A DNA stretch of 64,000 nt from positions 53,043 through 117,042 of the forward strand of contig CAMCBV010000002.1 of NCBI GenBank assembly GCA_945873125.1. The letters run 5' to 3'. Shown here in pieces: positions 8,484-17,947 of the stretch. This DNA is from Prosthecobacter debontii. Its GTDB lineage: Bacteria > Verrucomicrobiota > Verrucomicrobiia > Verrucomicrobiales > Akkermansiaceae. Below the pieces are notes generated by a model. That model was not told the origin of the DNA. It did no database searches and was given only the letters and a program-made list of their open reading frames with translations. Numbering within the stretch: the stretch's first letter is position 1; each line of letters starts with the position of its first letter. The translations under genes and the position numbers were made by a program.

Positions 8484-9839
8484 TCAGTTGTTAAAGTTGA
8501 GTAGGTTTTTGATCGACTGATAGATGGATTTGCCGGTCACGCGTCTGTAGTAGAGATATAGGCCGATCCCGGCAAAAGTGATGTTTGGCAGCCAGGCGGC
8601 AAGCAGGGGTATGAGGCTTCCCGACTCACCGAGCGCGAGGGTGATGGTTGAAATGAACAACATCATGACAGAGAGCACGACTGCGAGAAAGATTCCGCTG
8701 CCGCCCCCACGACGTGAAAAGTGGATGGAGAGAGGAACGGCGAGTAGCACGGTGACGAGACAGGTCACGGGTAGTGCCAACCGGTAATGCCATTGGGTCA
8801 AATATGCCGGAAGGTTGGCCGTCATCTGTTTGGCAAGCGGAGAAATCAGCCAGGATTTGAGTTCAGGGATACCCAGGTATTCGACACTTAGGCCGGGTTT
8901 GATAATTTGTGAGGGCGTTTCCACCCAGTTTTTGTAAACCAAAGGTTCTTTGAATTGCTCAAAAACGGGCGCTTGACCGGCTTCAAACCGGCTGATGAGA
9001 GGATTGTGCAAAGTCCAAGTGCGGTTGGACTTATTATAACTCGCAGAGCTTGATTGGATGCGGTGATTGATCGAACGGTCTGGATTGATCGTGGTGATCT
9101 CGACGTTTTGGAGGGGGGCTCCGCTGAGAAACTTCTCAGGAAAGCTTTCCACCATCCACAGTCTGTTGGAGTTTGGCGCGCGGAAGAGTACGTTTTTGGC
9201 TTGGATGATGGGTCGGCCTTGGGCAATGGCGATCATTTCATCGCGTCTGCCCTCGGCATGTGGAGCCCAATGATAGTTCAGGCCCAGAAGGAGAACACTG
9301 CACCAGCATCCGGCAAAAATAAGAGGAAGGGTTAAACGGAGGATTCCTGTTCCGCTTTGTATCATCGCGATGATCTCGTTGCTTTTGGATAATTTTCCGA
9401 GGCAATGGATGTTTGCTAGAAGCAAAGAGTAGGGAAGAAGCACGAGAAGGATGGCGGGGGAACGTAAAATGTAAAAACCCGTAACCGTGGCAAACTTGTT
9501 TTCCGTGCCTGAGAAATCGCCGAGATTGTCATGCAGATCGAGCAGCATCCAAAGGGTGAACAAGGAGCCGAGGCAGATGAAAAAAATTCCAAGAAATTGG
9601 CGGGAAACATATCGATCAAAGACATTGCCAAAATAGTAAGCCCAACTTGCCATGGCTGGCATGAAACAGAGTGCCAAAAGAATGTAAGGTCTGGCTTGGG
9701 TGGTATTTAGGTGGGAATCTGGAAAGCCACTGAGATATTCAGCAACCATTTGGTTTTCCATGGGAAACAGAACAAAAGCCGCTGCCAACCCGAGTAGGGT
9801 AAAGATAATGGGTGATAAGCAGCGCGGAGCGTTCGACAT
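8484..9839 (-). CDS. LptF/LptG (YjgP/YjgQ) family permease
   Basis: Membrane half of the LptB2FG exporter that lifts lipopolysaccharide out of the inner membrane. 451 residues: membrane helices near the N-terminus (10-30, 50-70), then two in the 85-160 region, a large periplasmic beta-jellyroll (about 205-330, including IIQAKNVLFRAPN and INHRIQSSSASY), and three C-terminal helices (about 350-435). The SNEIIAMIQSG segment after the second helix pair matches the conserved S/NELxA motif of this family. It is longer than the E. coli proteins (about 360) through an N-terminal helix pair. I cannot decide between LptF and LptG. The TPR-protein gene precedes it on the same strand. Confidence 0.85.
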   Translation of the reverse strand: MSNAPRCLSPIIFTLLGLAAAFVLFPMENQMVAEYLSGFPDSHLNTTQARPYILLALCFMPAMASWAYYFGNVFDRYVSRQFLGIFFICLGSLFTLWMLLDLHDNLGDFSGTENKFATVTGFYILRSPAILLVLLPYSLLLANIHCLGKLSKSNEIIAMIQSGTGILRLTLPLIFAGCWCSVLLLGLNYHWAPHAEGRRDEMIAIAQGRPIIQAKNVLFRAPNSNRLWMVESFPEKFLSGAPLQNVEITTINPDRSINHRIQSSSASYNKSNRTWTLHNPLISRFEAGQAPVFEQFKEPLVYKNWVETPSQIIKPGLSVEYLGIPELKSWLISPLAKQMTANLPAYLTQWHYRLALPVTCLVTVLLAVPLSIHFSRRGGGSGIFLAVVLSVMMLFISTITLALGESGSLIPLLAAWLPNITFAGIGLYLYYRRVTGKSIYQSIKNLLNFNN

Positions 9840-9912
9840 GATGCGTGGATGAGGGTGTGGGCTGCAGGTAGAGCTGTCGAGTTTCGATGTCCGTGGATTT
9901 TAAATTGGGTGT

Positions 9913-12486
9913 TTAGTCCTCCCAAATCATCTGTTTCAAGCGGAGTTGCCGGGCTCGGGTTGAGGCTTCCTCTGCCCGTGGACCGCCAAAAGACGCAATT
10001 TTTTCAGCGATCGAAATGGCTGCCTCCCATCGTTCGCTGTTTTCGAGGATGGTCAGAGCGCGGAAGCCGCTGCGTTCGAACCATTGCCATTCGGGAGGGG
10101 CGGGATCGACTGGGCGATCGAGGACTGAAAAATAGGCGGACAAGGCATCGCTCAAGCGGGTCTGGCCGGGGTTTTCCGGGTCAGGGAGCTTTTCCAGCGT
10201 CAGTCCGCGAAAATATTGGATACGGAAATATTGAGAGGGCTTGTTGGCGGAAATTTCGACGAGTTGGTTATAAATTTCGAGCGCTTTGAGGAGGGATGCC
10301 GGATCGGAATCGCCACGTGCGTAGATGGCTTCCGCGAGCAGGAGTCCGGTGGGAAGACGCGAGGGATCGTCCGCAGAGATTTTCTGATAGGCTGCGGTTA
10401 GGGATTCAATGGCGGTGTTGATTCGGTTTAGATCTATATTCAACCGCGCTTTTTCGAGAATGGCGAGAGAGCTTAGCGGTCCATCAATGGCGATGGCTTG
10501 ATCGAAGAGGGCGATGGCTTCTTCGCGCGACTGAGTGGTTGCACCCAGTGCGGCAGATCTGGCTGCGAGGAGAAAGGAGGCTTGGGAGCGTTGGGTCCCG
10601 GGTTTTATTTTTGCGATTTTTTCAAACACCAAACGTGCCTCATTGTAATTTCCCGACTCGAACAGGGACTTGCCCAAAATCAACAATGATTCCGATTCAA
10701 TGGGAGTATTGGGAAATTTTTCGATGGTTTGTTTGGCAAGTGAGATGGTTTTTTCAGTTTGATCAAGTGCATCGAGCAGACGGATTTCGGCGATTGCCAG
10801 TCGGGCGGGTTGATCCTGGCTCAAAGGGAGTTCCGAGGCACGGACGGTATCGATCTGGGCACGGGCAAGGGAGAGATCGGGAGGCGATGTGGCTAGCGCG
10901 GCCTCGATGATGTTGATGCGGGCTTCGATGGCGCGTGGATGGTCGGGATGCTCGGTTAGAAACGCGTCCAAGGCGAGTTTTGCTTTTTCTGGATCGTCAA
11001 GAATAAGGGCTTTTTCGAGTGCTAGTTCAATATTGAGCTTTTTGGCTATGGTTGGATCCTCGTGTTGAATGGTGAGTGATTCCCGGTTGGTTTCGTTCAG
11101 TCTGGCCAGTGCGGCGTTGAGCAGGGCCTTGTTTTGATTTTCCTCAGTGAGCAATGCCGCCGCTTCATCGAAGAGCGAGATGGCAAGATCCTTGTCACCT
11201 TTTTCATAGGCGATTTTCGCATCGAGGAAGGTGGCTTCTCCCCTGATGACTTTGGATTTTCCCGTCTGGCGAAGGGAGTCGAGAAGGGCGAACGCCTGTT
11301 CGGGTTCGTTGGCTTGAAGGTGCCACTTAGCGAGTTCAAAAAGAGATTTCGGTGCGAGAAAATGAAGGGGTGCGAGCAGAAGGATTCGCTGCATGAGTAG
11401 GCGCGCTTCAATTTTTGCGTTGAGGTTTTTGATACGGTGTAGACCGATGGCGCGCGCATACATGGCGAAAATGGCGCGGTCATCGATTTTGTCTGACTCG
11501 GCTGGCCAAGCCGAGGCTGCGGTTGGTGCTTCGGTATTGATCAGCCCGTGCGAGGGAGGGAGACTGGAGGGAATCCATTCCCCAAGTTGGACGAGAGTGG
11601 GGTGGTCGGTGGTGATGATTTCCTCGGGTAACCAGCCGATGATTCTGCGGAACATCGGTTCTAACGCGGTGGTATTGGGGTTTTCCTGGATGAATCCGAG
11701 AAGGAACTGGGTGGCCGCGGCCTGCTTATTTCGGGCTGCAAGTGCGTCGGCTTTGCCGATGGCTGCTAGATTGAAGCGGCTCGTGGTCTGGCCTTCCGGT
11801 TTTGCGAGGAGATCATCGAACATGACCTCTGCGGCAGTTGCATTACCTTCTGTCAGGATCAAGGTTGCTTCTAACAATTTTTTTGTTGCGAGTAAGTTTT
11901 CGGGTGTGTCTTTCGCTTCGTTGAAAAGGCTGCGTGCCTGATCGAATTCCTTGAGATCGATGAGGATTCCAATTTGATGAAACACGGCTTCGATGCGGTC
12001 GGATGCCTTGGGAGACGCTTCGAGGAATTTTAATGCTTCAAGGGATTTTTTGGGTTTCCCAAGTGAGAGATAAAGACTTGCCGTGGTGAGTGCCGCTTCT
12101 CTGACAAACGGATGTTTGGGCTGCGCGGCGATCGTAGCGAGTGACTCCGCGGCATCATGAAACCTTCCGGTTCCCGCCAGGGCTTGTCCGCGCCAGAAAG
12201 GAGTTTCCGGTAAATTACTGAGGACGGGTTGATTGAGAAGCTCCAGAGCTTTGGTGGGTTGGTTGCTGCGGACGAAACTTTCCGCGAGCATAATAAGGAT
12301 TCGTGCACGCGTGTCCGGAGTGAGGTTGGGTTGTCCGGCAGCGGATTGTAATTTCGATGTCGTCACATCCCAGAGATCGTTTTCCATCGCTCGCTCGGCG
12401 GCGGTAATATCCTGCTCGACCGCTTCATCCGCATGCGCCAGATGTGCGGTAAAGATGATTAGGGTAATGATTGAAACGAATTTCAC
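9913..12486 (-). CDS. Periplasmic tetratricopeptide-repeat protein
   Basis: 857 residues with a clear signal peptide (MKFVSIITLIIFTAHLAHA, cleavage near residue 19). The rest is almost all helical hairpins of TPR type with the usual small residues at positions 8, 20 and 27, for example AARSAALG, ARLVFEKIAKIKPG and LLILGKSLFESGNYNEA. About 15-20 repeats are likely. There is no catalytic domain. Such proteins act as scaffolds; in this setting, before an LPS-transport permease, an envelope assembly role is a reasonable guess. About 157 bases separate it from the divergent hisA gene; no clear promoter could be picked in that gap. Confidence 0.8.
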   Translation of the reverse strand: MKFVSIITLIIFTAHLAHADEAVEQDITAAERAMENDLWDVTTSKLQSAAGQPNLTPDTRARILIMLAESFVRSNQPTKALELLNQPVLSNLPETPFWRGQALAGTGRFHDAAESLATIAAQPKHPFVREAALTTASLYLSLGKPKKSLEALKFLEASPKASDRIEAVFHQIGILIDLKEFDQARSLFNEAKDTPENLLATKKLLEATLILTEGNATAAEVMFDDLLAKPEGQTTSRFNLAAIGKADALAARNKQAAATQFLLGFIQENPNTTALEPMFRRIIGWLPEEIITTDHPTLVQLGEWIPSSLPPSHGLINTEAPTAASAWPAESDKIDDRAIFAMYARAIGLHRIKNLNAKIEARLLMQRILLLAPLHFLAPKSLFELAKWHLQANEPEQAFALLDSLRQTGKSKVIRGEATFLDAKIAYEKGDKDLAISLFDEAAALLTEENQNKALLNAALARLNETNRESLTIQHEDPTIAKKLNIELALEKALILDDPEKAKLALDAFLTEHPDHPRAIEARINIIEAALATSPPDLSLARAQIDTVRASELPLSQDQPARLAIAEIRLLDALDQTEKTISLAKQTIEKFPNTPIESESLLILGKSLFESGNYNEARLVFEKIAKIKPGTQRSQASFLLAARSAALGATTQSREEAIALFDQAIAIDGPLSSLAILEKARLNIDLNRINTAIESLTAAYQKISADDPSRLPTGLLLAEAIYARGDSDPASLLKALEIYNQLVEISANKPSQYFRIQYFRGLTLEKLPDPENPGQTRLSDALSAYFSVLDRPVDPAPPEWQWFERSGFRALTILENSERWEAAISIAEKIASFGGPRAEEASTRARQLRLKQMIWED

Positions 12487-12643
12487 TGAAAGGAGAATGA
12501 ATGACGGATTTCTTACATGGAAGAAAGAAGATGTAAAACTGGGATATTGGTGGGTTGAGGCGGTGGCACTGCTTTGTGTTTAAAATCTCGTCAGTTTTCA
12601 TTTCCCTTGATGCATTTAGCAAGCAAACCTACGATAGATTGAA

Positions 12644-13411
12644 ATGAACTGTCGGTTTCGTCCCTGTATTGATCTCCACGATGGCAAAGTGAAGCAAATC
12701 GTGGGTGGTAGTCTGCGGGATCATGGTCCCGGACCCGTAGAGAATTTCATTTCAGATAAGTCCCCAGCTTGGTTTGCCCAGAAATTTCGCGAGGATGGGA
12801 TGAGGGGCGGGCATGTGATCATGCTTGGAAAAGGCAATGAGCAGGCGGCAAGACAGGCGCTGGCCGCGTGGCCCCAGGGGATGCAGTTGGGAGGTGGGAT
12901 AGGCGTGGAAAACGCCAGTGCTTGGCTGGAAGCGGGGGCGAGTCATGTGATCGTGACCTCTGCTTTGTTTGATTCCGAGGGTCGGTTTCTCCAAGGCGCG
13001 CTCGAAGAACTCACGCGTGAAGTTGGGAGAGAGCGGTTGGTGATCGATTTGTCCTGCCGGCGAACCGCGAATGGCTGGAGGGTGGCGATGAATCGCTGGC
13101 AGACGCTCACGGAGTTGGAAATTTCCGAGGAGACCTTGGATGCGCTATTACCCTACTGCGATGAATTCTTGGTGCACGCGGCGGATGTCGAGGGCTTGTG
13201 TGGTGGGGTGGATCAGGAGTTGGTTGGGTTTCTGGGTGCATGGGGAAAATGTCCGGTCACTTACGCGGGCGGTGCGGCGACATTGGATGACGTGCGTTTG
13301 GTTGATCAGCTTGGAAAAGGATTGGTCGATGTGACCGTGGGCAGTGCCTTGGATTTATTTGGTGGCAACGGCATAAGGTATGCGGAACTGGCAGCCATGA
13401 GCGGGCTCTGA
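12644..13411 (+). CDS. hisA: ProFAR isomerase HisA, eukaryotic (yeast HIS6-like) type
   Basis: Catalyses the Amadori rearrangement of ProFAR to PRFAR, step four of histidine synthesis; TIM barrel, 255 residues. The sequence follows the yeast His6 pattern rather than the usual bacterial HisA: CIDLHDGKVKQIVGGSLRD at the start, AARQALAAWPQ, LQ-like MQLGGGI, VIVTSALF, VIDLSCRR, RVAMNRWQTLT, FLVHAADVEGLCGGVD, VTYAGGA and a TVGSALDLFGG end. Bacterial HisA normally starts with a PAIDLxxGKxVRLxQG pattern, which is absent. The catalytic Asp in CIDLH and the HAADVEG segment are present. No other his gene is nearby. tkt follows after 103 bases. Confidence 0.9.
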   Translation: MNCRFRPCIDLHDGKVKQIVGGSLRDHGPGPVENFISDKSPAWFAQKFREDGMRGGHVIMLGKGNEQAARQALAAWPQGMQLGGGIGVENASAWLEAGASHVIVTSALFDSEGRFLQGALEELTREVGRERLVIDLSCRRTANGWRVAMNRWQTLTELEISEETLDALLPYCDEFLVHAADVEGLCGGVDQELVGFLGAWGKCPVTYAGGAATLDDVRLVDQLGKGLVDVTVGSALDLFGGNGIRYAELAAMSGL

Positions 13412-13514
13412 CCGATTCCCCGCGAAAAAAGCGATGATTGCTTGTCAAAAGGGCTCGAGTTTCTAGGGTTTGCGCACTCCGCACCCAAGAAGACGAGGCG
13501 GTCACTCTAATTTT

Positions 13515-15491
13515 ATGAATACGAAAGCACTTACCACTGCTGCAAACGAATCCCGTGGCCTAGCCATGGATGCCATCCACGCCTGTAATTCCGGACACCT
13601 TGGTCTTCCTCTTGGTTGTGCCGAGATTGGCTCGATCCTCTTCGGTGAAGCGATGAATTTCAATCCTGATGCGCCACGTTGGTTGAATCGCGATCGTTTC
13701 ATCCTCTCTGCAGGTCACGGTTCGATGTTCCTCTATAGCTGGCTGCATCTTTCGGGTTATGCGGTTTCCAAAAACGACGTTGCCTCTTTCCGCAAGCTGC
13801 ATTCCATTACTCCGGGACATCCTGAATATCATGAAACGCCGGGTGTCGAGGCGACCACAGGTCCGCTTGGGCAAGGTATCGCCAATGCGGTTGGTTTCGC
13901 GATTTCTGGAAAACGCGCTGCTGCGATTTACAACACCGCCGAGCACACGCTTTTCAATCATCACGTGATCGCCCTTCATGGTGACGGCTGCCTTCAAGAG
14001 GGTGTCGCCAAAGAAGCTATCGCATTCGCCGGACATAACGCGCTCGATAACTTGATTCTCATTTACGATAGTAACGACGTGACGCTTGATGCGATGGCGG
14101 ATCAGAGCCAGAGCGAAAACGCACAGCAATATTTCGAGTCCCAAGGTTGGGATGCGTCAGTGATTGACGGACATGATTTGGAAGTCATTCGGCAGGCGAT
14201 CGCCAAGGCGAAATCCAACGATAATGGCAAACCCAAGGTGATTATCGCCAAGACGGAAATCGGCAGAGGGATTCCCGAAGTCGCGGGTTCTGCCAAAGCA
14301 CATGGCGAAGGCGGAGCAAAATTTATCGAAGCTGCGCGTGCGGGATTGGGACTTCCAAGCGACGAACATTTTTACGTGTCAGCAGAAACCCAAGCGTTTT
14401 TCGCACAACGTAAACAAGAGCTCATCGGTCAATTCAATGCATGGCAGGCAACTTATGACGCGTGGTCAAAAGCCAATCCTGAACTTGCCAAACAACTCAC
14501 GGAAGGTGTTGCTCTAGCGGTTCCTTCGAATCTCTCAGAAAGCATTTCGGCATTCCCAGCGGATTACAAAGACGCGACCCGTTCCGCTGGTGCGAAGGTC
14601 ATCAACGATGTTGCGAAAGCGGTTCCGCAATTTCTAACCGGTAGCGCGGACCTTTTCGGATCGACCAAAAATTACCTTAACGGTGCGGGTGACTTCTCCG
14701 CCTCGAATCCAGGCGGACGCAACATCTGGTTCGGTATCCGTGAGCATGCGATGGGTGCCATCTGCAACGGTATCGCTTACGACGGACTCTTCCGTGCAAG
14801 TGGTGCGACGTTCTGCGTGTTCGCGGATTACGTTCGTCCTGCGATTCGCTTGGCGGCTCTGTCCAAATTGCCAACCGCATTTATTTTCACGCACGATTCC
14901 GTCGGCGTTGGTGAAGACGGCCCAACTCACCAACCGGTTGAAACCGTCAGCGGTTTGCGCGTCATTCCGGGTCTCGATGTGATTCGTCCGGGAGATCCGG
15001 AGGAAACCGCAGGGGCGTTCATCGCCTCGATGATGCGCACCGACGGTCCGACCGCGTTGATCCTGACTCGTCAGGCAATTCCGACCATGAACCACCTTTC
15101 CGTCCAAGAGCGTCGCGATGGCGTACTTCGCGGGGGCTATGTGGCGGTTAAAGAAACTGGTGCGTTGAAAACCATTCTCATCGGAACAGGCTCGGAGTTG
15201 CAACATTGCGTTGAGGCTGCCAAGCAGCTTGGCGAGGGTGTGCGCGTGGTTTCCATGCCATGCGTTGAGCGCTTTGAAAGACAATCCGCGGAATATAAGG
15301 AAAGTGTTTTGCCAAAAGCCTGCACCAAACGGGTTTCCATCGAAGCCGGTGTGACCGACATCTGGTGGAAATATGTCGGCACCGAAGGCAAGGCACTTGG
15401 CATCGATCGTTTCGGCATCAGTGCGCCAGGCGATGTTGTGATGAAGGAGCTCGGCATGACCGCAGAGCACGTCATCTCTGCTGCCAAGTAG
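13515..15491 (+). CDS. tkt: Transketolase
   Basis: Moves two-carbon units between sugar phosphates in the pentose phosphate pathway, with thiamine diphosphate and Mg. 658 residues, the normal size. ThDP-binding GDG...N motif is seen at HGDGCLQEG followed by IYDSND. Other conserved parts: [11 protein letters not shown] near the start, [29 protein letters not shown], the pyrimidine domain motif [13 protein letters not shown] with the ThDP-activating Glu, and [18 protein letters not shown] chose the ATG at 13515; an upstream TTG at 13470 would add 15 Arg-rich residues not seen in the family. An intrinsic terminator follows 20 bases after the stop. Confidence 0.96.
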   Translation: MNTKALTTAANESRGLAMDAIHACNSGHLGLPLGCAEIGSILFGEAMNFNPDAPRWLNRDRFILSAGHGSMFLYSWLHLSGYAVSKNDVASFRKLHSITPGHPEYHETPGVEATTGPLGQGIANAVGFAISGKRAAAIYNTAEHTLFNHHVIALHGDGCLQEGVAKEAIAFAGHNALDNLILIYDSNDVTLDAMADQSQSENAQQYFESQGWDASVIDGHDLEVIRQAIAKAKSNDNGKPKVIIAKTEIGRGIPEVAGSAKAHGEGGAKFIEAARAGLGLPSDEHFYVSAETQAFFAQRKQELIGQFNAWQATYDAWSKANPELAKQLTEGVALAVPSNLSESISAFPADYKDATRSAGAKVINDVAKAVPQFLTGSADLFGSTKNYLNGAGDFSASNPGGRNIWFGIREHAMGAICNGIAYDGLFRASGATFCVFADYVRPAIRLAALSKLPTAFIFTHDSVGVGEDGPTHQPVETVSGLRVIPGLDVIRPGDPEETAGAFIASMMRTDGPTALILTRQAIPTMNHLSVQERRDGVLRGGYVAVKETGALKTILIGTGSELQHCVEAAKQLGEGVRVVSMPCVERFERQSAEYKESVLPKACTKRVSIEAGVTDIWWKYVGTEGKALGIDRFGISAPGDVVMKELGMTAEHVISAAK

Positions 15492-15511
15492 GTCAGTTGT
15501 CTTATCCTTTC

Positions 15512-15554
15512 AAAATCCGCAGCCTGTGAATCATTCGGGCTGCGGATTTTTTTT
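15512..15554 (+). terminator. Intrinsic terminator after tkt
   Basis: A perfect 13-bp stem (AAAATCCGCAGCC at 15512-15524, GGCTGCGGATTTT at 15538-15550) with a 13-base loop is followed by more T residues to 15554. A possible GTG start for the next gene lies inside this loop, which argues for a start further down. Confidence 0.92.
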
Positions 15555-15606
15555 ACCCTGTAACTTTCTTGTCAGATGCGGAGGTTTCGCCACACACTGG
15601 GATATC

Positions 15607-16461
15607 GTGAAAGTTGGATTACTACTTAACCCGAGAAAAGCCGGTGGGCTGAAAACTCTGCTGGCGTTGAGAGCCGCACTTGAGGAAAGGGGATGCGCAT
15701 GCGTCCTTGAACGGGAAACAGCCCAGCTCGCGGGTGAGGTCTCGGATGTTGACGCGAGCTCGTTCGCAGATCACGTCGATCTTGCGGCCGTCTTGGGAGG
15801 TGATGGCACGATGATGCATGCGGTGGCGCGTTTGGGAGTTTTTGAAAAGCCTGTCGCCGGCATCAATATCGGCACACTTGGATTTCTAACAACTTGCACT
15901 GACTCTGAGATCGAGGCGTTTGCGGATGCCGTGGCACAGGGGCGCTATCGCACGAGTGTAAGGATGTTGTTGCATGCGCAGGTGATTCGGAAATCAGGTG
16001 CGATCGAGACCTATCATGGCTTGAACGAAGTAACCATCGCACGTGGTGAGACCGGCCGTTTGGTCACATTGATTGCCAAGGTTGATGGCGAATGGTTGAA
16101 CCGTTATCGTGCAGACGGATTGATTGTCGCAACGCCCACAGGATCGACCGCTTATTCGCTTTCTGCCGGTGGCCCGCTGATCGAGCCGCAGTCATCGGTT
16201 ATGGCGATCACCCCGATTTGTCCGCACAGTTTGAGTCAGCGCTCATTGGTTCTTCCGGACAAGGTGGAAATCGAGATTTCCCCTGAATACGAAGATGATG
16301 TCACAATGATTTTCACGGTCGATGGAAGAGATACCACACGCATCGATCCCGGTGATCGGGTTGTTGTCAAAAAGTCTTCGCGATCATTCCATCTTCTGCG
16401 TCTTGAGGGCGCTTCGTTCTACGAAGCGCTCCGCCAAAAACTCGGCTGGCAGGGAGTGTGA
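15607..16461 (+). CDS. nadK: NAD kinase
   Basis: Phosphorylates NAD to NADP. 284 residues from the GTG at 15607 (VKVGLLLNPRKAG), which matches the family N-terminus. A longer frame from 15526 would begin inside the tkt terminator and is rejected. Diagnostic motifs: LGGDGTMMHAVARL (the GGDGT signature), INIGTLGFLT, GLNEVTIARGE (NE motif), ADGLIVATPTGSTAYSLSAGG and the late ITPICPHSLSQRSLVLP. The C-terminus has the expected TVDGRDT strand. It runs convergently into the small RNase III-like gene with only 6 bases between stops and no clear hairpin. Confidence 0.95.
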   Translation: MKVGLLLNPRKAGGLKTLLALRAALEERGCACVLERETAQLAGEVSDVDASSFADHVDLAAVLGGDGTMMHAVARLGVFEKPVAGINIGTLGFLTTCTDSEIEAFADAVAQGRYRTSVRMLLHAQVIRKSGAIETYHGLNEVTIARGETGRLVTLIAKVDGEWLNRYRADGLIVATPTGSTAYSLSAGGPLIEPQSSVMAITPICPHSLSQRSLVLPDKVEIEISPEYEDDVTMIFTVDGRDTTRIDPGDRVVVKKSSRSFHLLRLEGASFYEALRQKLGWQGV

Positions 16462-16467
16462 GAATGT

Positions 16468-16758
16468 TTAACGGGTTTTCTTTACGATCTGCTTCCTGAA
16501 CAGGGGAAGAAACTCTTTCTCGATGTGTGCGTGGGCGGCGGCTAAGCCCTCGTTCCGGTAAATGTTTCCGATGATGGCTTCGACACTGGTCGGGTTTCCG
16601 AACGAACTCAGAAATTCATTGGAAGTAAGGTGAGTGAACCAGACCCCATCCATGCATTTTCTCTCATCCAAAACAAATTGTCTGGCATAAAGAGCCAGCA
16701 CGGCATCGCCAATCCATGCCGCTTCACGTTCAATTCTAAGCGCTTCGTTTCGAGTCAC
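16468..16758 (-). CDS. Stand-alone RNase III-like domain protein
   Basis: 96 residues. The core matches the RNase III endonuclease fold: AAWIGDAVLALYARQFVL resembles the LEFLGDxVL signature, and SVEAIIGNIYRNEGLAAA resembles the (D)xVEAxxGAxYxxxG helix. There is no dsRNA-binding domain, so the arrangement is like Mini-III but shorter. The GD Asp and the VEA Glu are kept. The two upstream acidic residues of canonical RNase III and the Asp three residues before VEA are not, so activity is uncertain. Mini-III also lacks some of these residues. It follows the RbsD-like gene by 15 bases on the same strand. Confidence 0.65.
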   Translation of the reverse strand: MTRNEALRIEREAAWIGDAVLALYARQFVLDERKCMDGVWFTHLTSNEFLSSFGNPTSVEAIIGNIYRNEGLAAAHAHIEKEFLPLFRKQIVKKTR

Positions 16759-16773
16759 GGGGTGATCTTGGAC

Positions 16774-17352
16774 TCATGGCACGGGTCGTGCGAGTTTTTC
16801 CATGCGTTCACGCGAAATTCTTTGCCTCAGACGTTTTTCGGATTCGTCATCCCAGTAGCCGGGCTGCAATTCCAGAAAGACAGAGCTGTAGGGCAGCGCG
16901 GTTGATGTGCGGATCACTAGGACATCAAAGCTGCCCTGTGCGGATTCGATGAGAGTCAGCAGGGACTGCTGTTCAATTTCCGTGGATTCGTGGCTGTGTA
17001 GGGAGGTTTTGATCTGATCTCTCAGAATATCAATACCCGGCGCAACGTCATTTTCGACAGCACGCAATTCACGGGTGAGATAGATGTTAGGCTTTACGTG
17101 TTGGGTTTTCTCCAAAGCGTTGAGAACGTAATCCACGACCTCGGGAATACCGGCATCCGAGTTGACTTGGCTGACTCCGGTTCTGCTGTGAGCAGGAAAA
17201 GAAGCTTCCGCAATGACAATCCAATTTCGGTAACCGAGCTGGCCAACCTGATGGTTTACGGAGGATTTCCAATCGTTTCGGTAAGATGTGAAACCGCAGC
17301 CAAACATGGCGGATGAAAGCGTCATGATGATGGCTCGGCTGAGATATCTCAT
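16774..17352 (-). CDS. Putative lipoprotein or exported protein with RbsD/FucU-like core
   Basis: 192 residues from the ATG at 17352 (MRYLSRAIIMTLSSAMFGCG). The first 20 residues look like a signal peptide ending in a weak lipobox (MFGC). An upstream start at 17379 would overlap the CDGSH gene and place charged residues before the signal, so I prefer 17352. The body has QLGYRNWIVIAEASFP, PNIYLTRELRAVENDVAPG and LPYSSVFLELQPGYWDDE. This reminds me of RbsD/FucU-like proteins (GHRNWIVIADxxYP and YTSVFLxLxxGYW patterns), but the expected His and Asp are Tyr and Glu here. The assignment is tentative; without it this is an exported protein of unknown function. Confidence 0.5.
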   Translation of the reverse strand: MRYLSRAIIMTLSSAMFGCGFTSYRNDWKSSVNHQVGQLGYRNWIVIAEASFPAHSRTGVSQVNSDAGIPEVVDYVLNALEKTQHVKPNIYLTRELRAVENDVAPGIDILRDQIKTSLHSHESTEIEQQSLLTLIESAQGSFDVLVIRTSTALPYSSVFLELQPGYWDDESEKRLRQRISRERMEKLARPVP

Positions 17353-17375
17353 GGCTGGATCAGGAGAGCGATGAA

Positions 17376-17615
17376 TCAAAGCTGGCGATGGGAACCATCA
17401 CAGAAAGGAGCGTTTTGAGAAGCTTTGCACTGGCAAAGGCTCACCGTGGTCGTTTCTTCGATAACGAATTTCTTGGGCTGAAGTCCTGTGCCCTTGTGGG
17501 AGCCGTCGCAGAATGGGCTGTGGCTGGTTCTGCCGCACGAGCACCACCAATAGGTGCCCGGTTCCAGTTCCATTTTTATCGATTTGGTATCAGTCGGGAT
17601 TGGAGCTTCGGACAT
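17376..17615 (-). CDS. Double CDGSH iron-sulfur protein
   Basis: 79 residues with two full CDGSH (mitoNEET-type) motifs: CSCGRTSHSPFCDGSH near residues 25-40 and CQCKASQNAPFCDGSH near 60-75. Each has the C-x-C...C...H set that binds one 2Fe-2S cluster with three Cys and one His. There is no membrane anchor, unlike human mitoNEET, so it is probably a soluble bacterial two-cluster member used in redox or cluster transfer. It sits between the 59-residue membrane protein and the lipoprotein gene, likely in one operon. Confidence 0.92.
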   Translation of the reverse strand: MSEAPIPTDTKSIKMELEPGTYWWCSCGRTSHSPFCDGSHKGTGLQPKKFVIEETTTVSLCQCKASQNAPFCDGSHRQL

Positions 17616-17624
17616 AAGGATGGA

Positions 17625-17804
17625 TTATTCGTTGAAAGATGCGGTGGCTTTTTCCGTGTTTTGCAAAAGAGGGCTTTTGGCGGTTTCTGATGAAAAGCGT
17701 TCTTGTTTGGGATGACGCTCTTGGGGCACTTCGTGAAAGAAAGTGAATCCCAGCCAGGTGAGTAGCACGGCGGAGGAGAGACCGATAAAGCGGGAAACGT
17801 TCAT
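17625..17804 (-). CDS. Small single-span membrane protein (59 residues)
   Basis: A short reading frame from the ATG at 17804 to the TAA at 17625. The N-terminus MNVSRFIGLSSAVLLTWLGF is a plausible membrane helix or uncleaved signal, followed by a hydrophilic tail rich in Glu, Lys, Ser and Thr. It ends 9 bases before the CDGSH gene, in the same direction, which supports it being real. I know of no family. The 115 bases upstream (17805-17920) hold no other gene. Confidence 0.5.
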   Translation of the reverse strand: MNVSRFIGLSSAVLLTWLGFTFFHEVPQERHPKQERFSSETAKSPLLQNTEKATASFNE

Positions 17805-17947
17805 CTGATTAGGAAATTTCTCTGAATACGTTCGACCTTATGGCAGAATGGTTCTCGGCTGCCAATAAAAAATCGGATTTCTTGAATATAAAGTGAAGTT
17901 TATGATTTCAAACTTGCAGGATGAGGTGGGTTTTCCCATCGAAGGGC

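Noticed and set aside
14634..15470. A 278-residue minus-strand frame inside tkt.
   Set aside because: Antisense to conserved transketolase motifs, with no recognisable domain.
15526..15606. Longer N-terminus for NAD kinase from a GTG at 15526.
   Set aside because: It lies in the loop of the tkt terminator, and the extra 27 residues have no match to the family.
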